Translations under genes and position numbers: made by a program
The notes under the pieces: generated by a model
Databases searched by the model: none
Told to the model about the DNA's origin: nothing
What the model saw: the letters and a program-made list of their open reading frames with translations, nothing else
In this document: piece after piece, positions 8,893-14,608 of the stretch
How positions within the stretch are numbered: the stretch's first letter is position 1
Layout of the letters: each line of letters opens with the position of its first letter
Source of the DNA: CAVTAE01 sp051649365
GTDB taxonomy: Bacteria; Deinococcota; Deinococci; Deinococcales; Trueperaceae
DNA: 14,608 bases
Reading direction: 5' to 3'
Assembly: GCA_051649365.1 (NCBI GenBank)
Contig: JBOFGY010000044.1
Location: 1-14,608, forward strand

Positions 8893-9075
8893 ATGTCTAT
8901 TCAAGCTCTGAGAATGGCAGGCAAGTACCGTCATCCAGAAGCAGGCTTAATTTATCACTCCAACCAAGATACACAACTCACCAGCCATGCTTACCAGCAC
9001 GAACTCTCTAGATTGCGTTTGGATACTTCTGTGCAATTGGATACTTCTGTGCAAGCTGTGGATGGAAACTTGTAA
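8893..9075 (+). pseudogene. Decayed fragment of an IS3-family transposase (OrfB, rve integrase core)
   Basis: This short open stretch reads ...IQALRMAGKYRHPEAGLIYHSNQDTQLTSHAYQHELSRL... It matches the pattern of IS3-family OrfB around its second catalytic Asp, roughly 'ALRMA-x-x-RHP-x-x-GLIHHSD-x-GSQYTS-x-x-Y-x-x-x-L'. The expected HSD-x-G-x-Q reads HSNQDTQ here, so the catalytic Asp is Asn and the following Gly is Asp. Only about 60 residues remain. The first Asp, the final Glu region and OrfA are missing, and an 18-bp tandem duplication interrupts the end. The sequence before the ATG at 8893 has no ribosome-binding site. I read it as a dead relic, not an expressed protein; the family call is fairly secure from the motif. 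Confidence 0.7.
9019..9054. repeat. 18-bp perfect tandem duplication inside the transposase relic
   Basis: TTGGATACTTCTGTGCAA occurs twice, head to tail, at 9019-9036 and 9037-9054. In the relic frame it doubles six codons (LDTSVQ LDTSVQ). It looks like a slippage duplication in sequence no longer under selection. Confidence 0.9.
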
Positions 9076-9402
9076 ACGGTGGACTTTGCGGTTGCCCCGG
9101 AATGCAAGGCGACTGGGCTTGGCAACTTAGACAAAAACATGTAAACTTTCAGAGTCGGTTTTTTTAAATTTTAAGGAAGTTCTACCCTAAGTAGTGCTAG
9201 GTCTATAACATGAGCCAGTTTTCAGAACTGATGAAGGATGCCTGGCCTTATGGGTAGCAAAAGCTACACGTTGTCTTTGTGTTCACACAGAAGAGGAGGG
9301 AAGGTTATCTAAGGTTTATAAGACTCGATACCGACTCGAGGCAGAGAAAAGGCTAAAGGATTTAACTATTTTTAGGTTAAACCCTATCTGGAGGATGGGC
9401 TT
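9076..9402. other. Gene-free leader upstream of the beta-helix lipoprotein
   Basis: I see no gene here. Visible pieces are a possible stem GTTGCC (9091-9096) with GGCAAC (9121-9126), a seven-T run at 9159-9165 without a clear hairpin directly before it, a fourth TATGGGT (9249-9255), one CTCGAG (9335-9340), and a short inverted repeat TTTAAC (9361-9366) with GTTAAA (9376-9381) just ahead of the ribosome-binding site GGAGG (9390-9394). No known riboswitch pattern was recognised, and no promoter is good enough to call. Confidence 0.4.
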
Positions 9403-11457
9403 ATGAAATTTAAGCTGTTAATAGCGATGTTTGTAGCTGTGTTATTTATCACGAGCTGTGGGAGCACCTTTGATGTAGATGTTAATAACCCCGGTAACGG
9501 CGGTGGAGACGATGGCAGCGGTGGCGGAGATGGCGGAGACGATGGCGGTGGCGGAGATGGTGGTGGTGGCGGAGATGGTGGTGGTGGTAGCGACCTCTGC
9601 GAGTTAGGCAATAACTACGGTGCTAGTGAAGGCAGTGGCGATGCCGCAGCCGACTTTGGTTCCTTTGAACCCAGAGCTGTTGGTAACACCTACTATGTAT
9701 CGGCTGAAACCGGCGACGACAGCAATGATGGTCTTTGTGATGACCGAGCTTTTAAAACGATTCAAGTTGCTGCTGACTTGTCCAAACCAGGTGACACCAT
9801 TTTGGTTATGGACGGCACCTACTCTTTAGACCCATCCGACAATGAGAATGTTATCAACATTGATACTGCGGGTGAACCTGATAACTATATTGTCTATAAA
9901 GCTTTCCCTGACCACAAGCCTCGCATTAAAACTGCGGTGAACTATGGTGGTATCAGCATCAGAGCACCTTATATTGTCATTGACGGTTTCACAGTTGAAG
10001 GAGATAACCCCAACCTCGATCTAGAAGAGGCCCTCGAGTTTGCTAATAGCACCGACAGTACCGTCGCGTATGGCAACCAAAAGTACAACAGCACAGGCAT
10101 CTTGGCTTTTACCAGAAATGGCGTACAACCTCACCACTTAATCATTCGCAATAACACGGTGTTCAACTACCCAACAGGCGGGATTGGTGCCAATAGTGCT
10201 GACTACACTAGAATTGATAACAACGTTGTTTATAACAACGGTTTCTATTCACCTAGAGCGGGCAGTGGTATTTCCTTATATGCCAATAAATCTATAGATA
10301 ACAACACCGGTGTTAAGTTGTATGTTCGCAACAACATCACTTACGGCAATGAGAACAAAGTGCCTAACTTTAGAAGCAATTCAGACCCAACTCAACGCAA
10401 AATCACAGACGGTAACGGCATCATCATTGACGACTCACGCAACACGCAATCCGATAACGTGAAATATGTCGGTACCTTCCTTCTTGAGAATAACCTTGCG
10501 TTTAATAACGGTGGTCGTGGTATTCACATTTACGAATCAGATAACATCATCGTTCGTAACAATACGCTCTATCAAAACGGTTTCCAAACCAACTTTACAG
10601 AAACCTCTGCAGGTAATGCCGACAATATAACGTTCACAGGTAACATTTTCTACGCTAGAGATGATAGAGAGTTCATTTCTTCTTACGGTGCCACCAACAT
10701 TACCTTTGATAATAACCTCTTCTATGGTGGCAGTGCTGATCCAGCCTATCCAGTAGAAACAGATGGAGGTACAGCTACAGGTGAAAATATCATCAGAAAT
10801 GGTGCTTTTGACACCGATGTTACTGAATGGGATCTTAAGCTTGCTTCAACAGCCGGTGCAGGTACGAGCACTTGGACAGATGGGCAAAACTGCGTTGCCC
10901 TCGAGCAAGCTGACCAACCCAATGTCTATGATGCTTATATCTATCAGGGTGGCATAGAGCTTGTTGAAGGTAAGTCCTATATCTTGACCTTTGATGTTTC
11001 AACCACCAACACTGTTGAAGCAAACATTGGTATGAAGTTAGGTGCCATCGCGCCTAACTACACCTTCTACGGTGGTAAAGCTATTTCCTTACCGATTAAC
11101 GTTCAAGAAGGTGGCGTAACGACGCAAACCCTCGAGTTCACCATGACAAGACCCACTGATAGTGCTGCACAGCTCGAGTTGCAATTTGCTGGTAATTCTG
11201 AGCCGGCAGAGTTCTGCTTTGATAATGTCGCACTTTATGAAACTGCTGGTGTAAGCACAGGTGAATCCACAGACATTCTTAATGAAGACCCACTTTTTGT
11301 AAACCCTAGCCTTGACGCAGCAACCGCGGACTTCCAACTTCAACAAGCTAGCCCTGCAGTAAACGCTTTAACTGCTGAAGGTCCTGCAACAGACCTTGCT
11401 GGTGAAACCCGTCCTAAAGGTGCTGCTTCTGATCTTGGTGCTTACGAGTCTTACTAA
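9403..11457 (+). CDS. Secreted lipoprotein with right-handed parallel beta-helix and nested CBM-like domain
   Basis: A 684-aa surface or exported lipoprotein. ATG 9403 has GGAGG at 9390-9394. Residues 1-19 are a type II signal peptide (MKFKLLIAM..., lipobox ITSC, lipidated C19). Residues 31-63 are an almost pure Gly/Asp linker. Residues 97-140 (YYVSAETGDDSNDG...AFKTIQVAADLSKPGDTI) match the DUF1565/pectate-lyase-like entry segment. Residues 180-445 are beta-helix coils with seven NNxxY/F-like asparagine-ladder motifs, near 250, 273, 310, 363, 386, 414 and 437. Residues 461-613 (ENIIRNGAFDTDVTEWDL...CFDNVALYE) resemble a CBM4/9-type carbohydrate-binding domain. Residues 628-684 (DPLFVNP...DLGAYES) are the usual C-terminal cap of 'choice-of-anchor Q' beta-helix proteins. 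Binding or cleavage of an acidic polysaccharide is plausible, but I cannot identify catalytic residues. It appears to be transcribed alone and is flanked upstream by mobile-element debris. Confidence 0.85.
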   Translation: MKFKLLIAMFVAVLFITSCGSTFDVDVNNPGNGGGDDGSGGGDGGDDGGGGDGGGGGDGGGGSDLCELGNNYGASEGSGDAAADFGSFEPRAVGNTYYVSAETGDDSNDGLCDDRAFKTIQVAADLSKPGDTILVMDGTYSLDPSDNENVINIDTAGEPDNYIVYKAFPDHKPRIKTAVNYGGISIRAPYIVIDGFTVEGDNPNLDLEEALEFANSTDSTVAYGNQKYNSTGILAFTRNGVQPHHLIIRNNTVFNYPTGGIGANSADYTRIDNNVVYNNGFYSPRAGSGISLYANKSIDNNTGVKLYVRNNITYGNENKVPNFRSNSDPTQRKITDGNGIIIDDSRNTQSDNVKYVGTFLLENNLAFNNGGRGIHIYESDNIIVRNNTLYQNGFQTNFTETSAGNADNITFTGNIFYARDDREFISSYGATNITFDNNLFYGGSADPAYPVETDGGTATGENIIRNGAFDTDVTEWDLKLASTAGAGTSTWTDGQNCVALEQADQPNVYDAYIYQGGIELVEGKSYILTFDVSTTNTVEANIGMKLGAIAPNYTFYGGKAISLPINVQEGGVTTQTLEFTMTRPTDSAAQLELQFAGNSEPAEFCFDNVALYETAGVSTGESTDILNEDPLFVNPSLDAATADFQLQQASPAVNALTAEGPATDLAGETRPKGAASDLGAYESY
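9493..9591 (+). repeat. Low-complexity GGN/GAN repeat coding the Gly/Asp linker
   Basis: About 99 bp of imperfect repeats of units such as GGTGGCGGAGATGG encode residues 31-63 of the lipoprotein, almost all Gly and Asp. The units are in whole codons, so gain or loss of copies would change linker length without a frameshift. The many short G-runs might also allow G-quadruplex formation; that is inference. Confidence 0.85.
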
Positions 11458-11475
11458 GTCCTGTTAGAAAGTGAT

Positions 11476-11508
11476 AAAAAAAGAGCCGCGCTTCACGGCT
11501 CTTTTTTT
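11476..11508. terminator. Bidirectional intrinsic terminator between the lipoprotein gene and recQ
   Basis: Seven A plus GAGCCG (11476-11488), loop CGCTTCA, then CGGCTC plus seven T (11496-11508), a 13-bp perfect inverted repeat. It ends in a T-run in either direction, so it serves both the lipoprotein gene (plus strand, stop at 11457) and the convergent recQ (minus strand). Its last two bases lie inside the recQ stop codon (11507-11509). Confidence 0.92.
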
Positions 11509-13657
11509 ATTGTTGCTTCATTCTTTTCTCCGCCAAAACACAACGCAACAATCCATAGTCATATTCACCATTGAGTTTGTCAAAAAGCGGTTTGAGCCTA
11601 CCCTTATCTTCATCGGTTAAAGCGTCATAGGTATCTAGAATTCTCTGCACGTCGCTTTCAGCAAGACCTGTTGCTTCAATCGCCGTGAGTTCACCCGTTT
11701 CGACGAGTTCAGCGCAGTGTGTAAAAATAGTTGACGTTGCCAGGTTGCGTTTTGCTGCTACCTGCTGGGGTGATGACCCTTCTTTCAAAAGTTCCCACGT
11801 TGTTAGAACCGTATCAGAAACAACAGGCATTCGCTGCTTGGCAGGTTCTTCGTCACCTTCCAGGGCGGGAGTATATTGCAACATTACATCTAAAAAAACC
11901 TGTCCATAACTTTCTAGCTTCCTCTGCCCTACTCCAGAAAGTTTAGCGAAGGTTCTTAGTGAGCGAGGTTTATCTAACGCCATTTGCCTTAAAGTGCTGT
12001 CATGAAAGATGACATATGCAGGCACGTTTTGTTCTCTCGCAATGTCTGCACGCAGTGTGCGAAGGGCTACAAAGAGTTCTGCATCAGCACCTTGAAACTC
12101 TGTTTGAGGAACACGCTGCTTGCGCTCTGCTTTAAGCGTAATGTCTTGGCGAAACTCGAGCCTCTCCTGCCCTTTTAAGACAGGTGCACTTTTTGGTGTG
12201 AGTTTAAGTGAACCGTAACCCTCTTCATCGGTTGTGAGATAACCAGAACCGACTAACTGACGCACCACACCCCGCCACTGTTTTTCGTTCATCTCTTGCC
12301 CGATGCCAAAGGTTGACAAGGTGTGATGGTTGAGTTCGGAAACCCTTGATGTTTGTTTCCCAAGCAAAATATCAATAAGATACCCCGCACCAAAACGCTG
12401 TTGGGTGCGAACGACGGTAGACAAAAATTTTTGTGCCTGTACTGTGCCGTCAAAGGTTTGCACTGGATTTCTACAGGTGTCGCAATTATCGCAGGGCTCT
12501 GCGCTTTCACCAAAATACTCGAGCAACACTTGCCGCCTACACCGCGCCGTTTCACAAAAGCCAATGAGTTTCTCGAGCTTCTGATTTTCAACGCGCTTGT
12601 ACATGTCACCTGCTTGGGATTCCTCGAGCATCTTGCGGTGCAACATGACATCTGCAAGTCCGTACGTCATAAACGCGTTTGATGGCAAGCCATCACGCCC
12701 AGCGCGGCCTGTTTCTTGGTAATAGCCTTCGATGCTTTTGGGCAAGTCCAGATGTGCCACAAAACGCACGTCAGGTTTATCAATGCCCATCCCAAAGGCA
12801 ATCGTCGCTACCATAACGATACCTTCTTCACGCAAAAATTTTTCCTGATGTGTTTGCCGTGTTCTGGCATCTAAACCTGCATGATAGGCGAGCGCATTCA
12901 CGCCGCGTTTTCTAAGCCACTCGGCGGTGTCATCTACTTTTTTACGCGACAGACAATACACAATGCCTGCGTCGCCCTCGTGCTGCGCCTGGTAAAACTC
13001 CATAAACTGCTGCTTGCCGTTTTGTTTGTTGACAACTGTATAGCGAATATTCGGGCGGTCAAACGAAGAGATAAACTGCTGGGCATTTTGCAAGCAAAGT
13101 TTTTCGACAATCTCTTTGCGCGTGATGTCATCCGCCGTTGCCGTGAGAGCGATACGCGGTATTTGCGGGAAACGCTTGGCAAGAATGGAAAGTTGCAAAT
13201 ATTCAGGGCGAAAATCGTGACCCCAGCGAGACACGCAGTGGGCTTCGTCAATCGCAAAGAGTGAAATAGGAACACGCTCTAAAAACTCGAGAAACCGTTC
13301 TGTCATCAACCGCTCGGGTGCCACATAAAGCAAATCCAGTTCGCCGCGTAATAGTAAAGCTTCAACATCACGCGCTTGCTGTGTCGTGAGGCTCGAGTTC
13401 AAAAAAGCTGCTTTCACCCCCACTAGCAAGAGCGCGTCCACTTGGTCTTTCATGAGTGCAATAAGCGGCGACACCACGACACCCACACCAGGACGCAGGA
13501 TGGACGGAATTTGATAACAAAGTGATTTGCCGCCACCAGTGGGCATTAAAACGAGCGCATCGTTACCCTCTAAAACTTGACCTATAATCGCCTCTTGCTT
13601 ACCACGAAACCCGTTATAGCCAAAGGTGGTTTGAAGAAGCTCGAGGGCGCGCTGCAT
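11507..13657 (-). CDS. recQ: ATP-dependent DNA helicase RecQ
   Basis: A 716-aa 3'-5' superfamily 2 DNA helicase for recombination and replication-fork repair. Motifs in order: Walker A MPTGGGKS (38-45, K44); DEAH box (137-140) followed by CVSRWGHDFRPEY; SAT-like TAT (172-174); motif VI QETGRAGRDG (314-323). The RecQ zinc-binding cysteines are C373, C389, C392 and C395. A winged-helix RQC domain spans roughly 400-510. A single HRDC domain is at about 524-600 (AELFVALRTLRADIAREQNV...). A C-terminal helix-turn-helix of the HTH_40 type is at about 612-705. Length is somewhat above E. coli RecQ because of this C-terminal domain. The start at 13657 lacks a good ribosome-binding site, but an in-frame TAA four codons' space upstream rules out a longer protein from that side. 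It is convergent with the lipoprotein gene and seems monocistronic. Confidence 0.96.
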   Translation of the reverse strand: MQRALELLQTTFGYNGFRGKQEAIIGQVLEGNDALVLMPTGGGKSLCYQIPSILRPGVGVVVSPLIALMKDQVDALLLVGVKAAFLNSSLTTQQARDVEALLLRGELDLLYVAPERLMTERFLEFLERVPISLFAIDEAHCVSRWGHDFRPEYLQLSILAKRFPQIPRIALTATADDITRKEIVEKLCLQNAQQFISSFDRPNIRYTVVNKQNGKQQFMEFYQAQHEGDAGIVYCLSRKKVDDTAEWLRKRGVNALAYHAGLDARTRQTHQEKFLREEGIVMVATIAFGMGIDKPDVRFVAHLDLPKSIEGYYQETGRAGRDGLPSNAFMTYGLADVMLHRKMLEESQAGDMYKRVENQKLEKLIGFCETARCRRQVLLEYFGESAEPCDNCDTCRNPVQTFDGTVQAQKFLSTVVRTQQRFGAGYLIDILLGKQTSRVSELNHHTLSTFGIGQEMNEKQWRGVVRQLVGSGYLTTDEEGYGSLKLTPKSAPVLKGQERLEFRQDITLKAERKQRVPQTEFQGADAELFVALRTLRADIAREQNVPAYVIFHDSTLRQMALDKPRSLRTFAKLSGVGQRKLESYGQVFLDVMLQYTPALEGDEEPAKQRMPVVSDTVLTTWELLKEGSSPQQVAAKRNLATSTIFTHCAELVETGELTAIEATGLAESDVQRILDTYDALTDEDKGRLKPLFDKLNGEYDYGLLRCVLAEKRMKQQ

Positions 13658-13958
13658 TTGTTTATTGTTTCATGTTTTTGAAGAGTAAGATGTTTCTATT
13701 TTTACGGGATCAAACAATTCATTGTCTTGCTGTTTCCTTCTCAACAGGGAAACGTATCTCAAAGGTCAATGTTTAGAAATTACACTCAAAACGCTCAATA
13801 AACATAACCATAATGACAAGTTTAGGAGGGAATTTAGCGTATAATGGAACATTAATCTAACAGTCAATTCAGTGCTAGACAAAAACGTAACAAAACGAGT
13901 AGCTTGAGAAATCACTATTGTAAAGGCGGATACTTTATAACGTTATCGAGGAAAAACA
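13658..13958. other. Divergent intergenic region between recQ and the small orphan gene
   Basis: No gene is seen. It should hold the promoters for recQ (minus) and the orphan (plus), but none is a full match to consensus. The best -10 box is TATAAT at 13840-13845 on the plus strand, with only a weak TGACA-like -35 at poor spacing. AGGAGGG (13825-13830) has only a three-codon frame (ATG GAA CAT TAA) near it. A 6-bp inverted repeat, GTTTCC with GGAAAC, lies around the loop near 13733-13754. Confidence 0.4.
13840..13845 (+). promoter_or_regulatory. Consensus -10 box upstream of the orphan gene
   Basis: TATAAT matches the sigma70 -10 consensus exactly, 113 bp before the orphan start. No acceptable -35 box lies 16-18 bp upstream; the nearest is ATGACA at 13813-13818, with a 21-bp spacer. 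The call is therefore tentative. Confidence 0.3.
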
Positions 13959-14267
13959 ATGTCTACTAATTTATCCAGAAAGGATTATGAAAAAGTTGCT
14001 TGCCGCGTATACGGTTTTACTGTAGTCATATATGGCTATATGGAAGGCAAAGCAGTTTGCTACTGCGACGTAATGGGTAGTGTTTGCTATTTCAAGAAAA
14101 CTATAGCTTCTTGGGATCAGGAAACATTAGATTTACTTGGCACTTGTCTCGCAGATGAGAAAGTAAAATTCGATAATTTTCCCGATCAATCGAAAAGGAA
14201 CTTATTCTACTCTTGCATCGAGGACATAGTTGCTTGGATTGAGCAGCTTAAGAAACTTGATTCATAA
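13959..14267 (+). CDS. Small cysteine-rich hypothetical protein
   Basis: A 102-aa protein of unknown family (MSTNLSRKDYEKVACRVYGF...). GAGG lies about 7-10 bases upstream of the ATG, a fair ribosome-binding site. It has no signal peptide and no clear membrane segment, so it is probably cytoplasmic. There are six cysteines (15, 34, 36, 43, 63, 86), many for its length, but no CxxC pair typical of a zinc finger. The first half is beta-like with many aromatic residues (VVIYGYMEGKAVCYCDVMGSVCYF); the second half looks helical and ends IEQLKKLD. Base composition is more AT-rich than rpoB/rpoC, and the flanks are gene-poor, which fits an accessory or recently acquired gene. I do not recognise a function. 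A probable terminator hairpin follows 8 bp after the stop. Confidence 0.65.
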   Translation: MSTNLSRKDYEKVACRVYGFTVVIYGYMEGKAVCYCDVMGSVCYFKKTIASWDQETLDLLGTCLADEKVKFDNFPDQSKRNLFYSCIEDIVAWIEQLKKLDS

Positions 14268-14274
14268 TCCAACC

Positions 14275-14301
14275 TTCCGCTCGACCAAAAATCGGGCGGA
14301 A
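14275..14301. terminator. Hairpin between convergent orphan and dehydrogenase genes
   Basis: TTCCGCTCGA (14275-14284) pairs with TCGGGCGGAA (14292-14301) over 10 bp with one G-T wobble, around the loop CCAAAAA. The bases after it (AATCTTCTTT) are only partly T-rich. It lies 8 bp after the orphan stop and downstream of the minus-strand gene, so it could end both transcripts. Confidence 0.5.
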
Positions 14302-14405
14302 AATCTTCTTTAACGGGTACTTTTCTACAGTGACACGGTTTGAATCTGGAACCATTGCTTTAGCTAGCTCAACCTTAGCGTCTGTAGTTAAAACGTTTAT
14401 AGTTT

Positions 14406-14608
14406 TTACTTTTTATCGTCGTAGCTGTAAAACCCTTGCCCTGTTTTACGCCCGAGCCTACCTGCTTCCACAAGTTTTTTAAGTGTCTGCGGTGCGCGAA
14501 ACCTCTCCCCCATTGCTTCGGTCATCGAGTCGGAAATAAAGAGCATCGTGTCAAGCCCGACGTAGTCTGCTAGCTCGAGCGGCCCCATCGGGTGATTGAG
14601 TCCAAGTT
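14406..14608 (-). CDS. 3-hydroxyacyl-CoA dehydrogenase (3-hydroxybutyryl-CoA dehydrogenase-like), C-terminal end
   Basis: The last 66 or so codons of a minus-strand gene that starts beyond the right edge. The frame runs without a stop to the border and reads LGLNHPMGPLELADYVGLDT, followed later by KKLVEAGRLGRKTGQGFYSY. These are hallmarks of the C-terminal domain (3HCDH, PF00725) of NAD-dependent 3-hydroxyacyl-CoA dehydrogenases; the Asn of NHPMGP is a conserved active-site residue and the GRLGRKTGQGFY block ends the family. The ATG at 14588 is internal, not a start. The enzyme oxidises 3-hydroxyacyl-CoA to 3-ketoacyl-CoA in beta-oxidation or butyrate/PHB-type metabolism. The substrate chain length and the NAD-binding half cannot be seen here. 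The protein ends normally in YDDKK. Confidence 0.92.
   Translation of the reverse strand, partial: LGLNHPMGPLELADYVGLDTMLFISDSMTEAMGERFRAPQTLKKLVEAGRLGRKTGQGFYSYDDKK

Noticed and set aside
9080..9170. Possible riboswitch or structured leader (stem 9091-9096/9121-9126 plus T-run)
   Set aside because: I could not match it to any known riboswitch consensus, and the T-run is not directly preceded by a stem.
9210..9257. 15-codon frame MSQFSELMKDAWPYG in the lipoprotein leader
   Set aside because: It has no convincing ribosome-binding site and is too short to judge. It could be a leader peptide, but nothing supports that.
9384..9611. Minus-strand proline-rich frame opposite the lipoprotein start
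   Set aside because: Its poly-Pro/Ser stretch is only the antisense reading of the GGN/GAN linker repeat; it has no ribosome-binding site or conservation signal.
14248..14352. Minus-strand 35-codon frame (start MVPDSNRVTV) after the dehydrogenase gene
   Set aside because: It looks protein-like but is short, lacks a ribosome-binding site, overlaps the end of the orphan gene and contains the hairpin at 14275-14301. The open frame extends back only to just upstream of the dehydrogenase stop.
14365..14390. tRNA T-loop-like GGTTTGAATCT near 14338-14348
   Set aside because: There is no acceptor stem, anticodon arm or CCA-like end around it, and the match is to a short common motif only.

Overview
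The window looks like chromosomal DNA from a bacterium of the Deinococcota (Deinococcus-Thermus) line, possibly a lower-GC Truepera-like lineage. Both RNA polymerase subunits read very close to the Thermus proteins. The beta' subunit (1522 aa) carries the large N-terminal insertion, built of repeated barrel-sandwich-like segments, that is typical of Thermus and Deinococcus beta'. Its metal- and zinc-binding residues fall within a few positions of Thermus numbering. rpoB-rpoC stand apart from the rplKAJL ribosomal-protein genes, as in Thermus and Deinococcus. GC content is near 50% by eye, well below most named relatives, so I leave the genus open.

Layout, left to right: (1) 1-94, the start of a transposase gene on the minus strand (probably IS630-type, cut by the window edge), then TATGGGTC-type inverted repeats and a good sigma70-type promoter facing rpoB. 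(2) 479-8522, rpoB and rpoC as one operon, separated by an 88-bp spacer filled with a folded CAGC/GCTG heptad repeat. (3) 8523-9402, about 880 bp without an intact gene: a hairpin after rpoC, a small element with two interlocked inverted repeats, an intrinsic terminator, a decayed IS3-family transposase fragment, and an unassigned leader. (4) 9403-11457, a secreted lipoprotein with a Gly/Asp linker, a right-handed parallel beta-helix and a nested carbohydrate-binding-like domain. (5) A strong bidirectional terminator shared with the convergent recQ gene (13657-11507). (6) A 102-aa cysteine-rich orphan protein (13959-14267). (7) The C-terminal end of a 3-hydroxyacyl-CoA dehydrogenase on the minus strand, running off the right edge.

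The housekeeping genes (rpoB, rpoC, recQ, the dehydrogenase) are ordinary and complete or cut only by the window. The accessory material (lipoprotein, small orphan, insertion-sequence debris) sits in the gaps. I found no rRNA, tRNA, CRISPR array, toxin-antitoxin pair or defence cluster, and no convincing new multi-gene system. The most unusual signal is sequence-wide: the palindrome CTCGAG occurs 27 times, about eight times the expectation from base composition. Every CTC-Glu codon pair I found in the window's genes uses GAG and never GAA.
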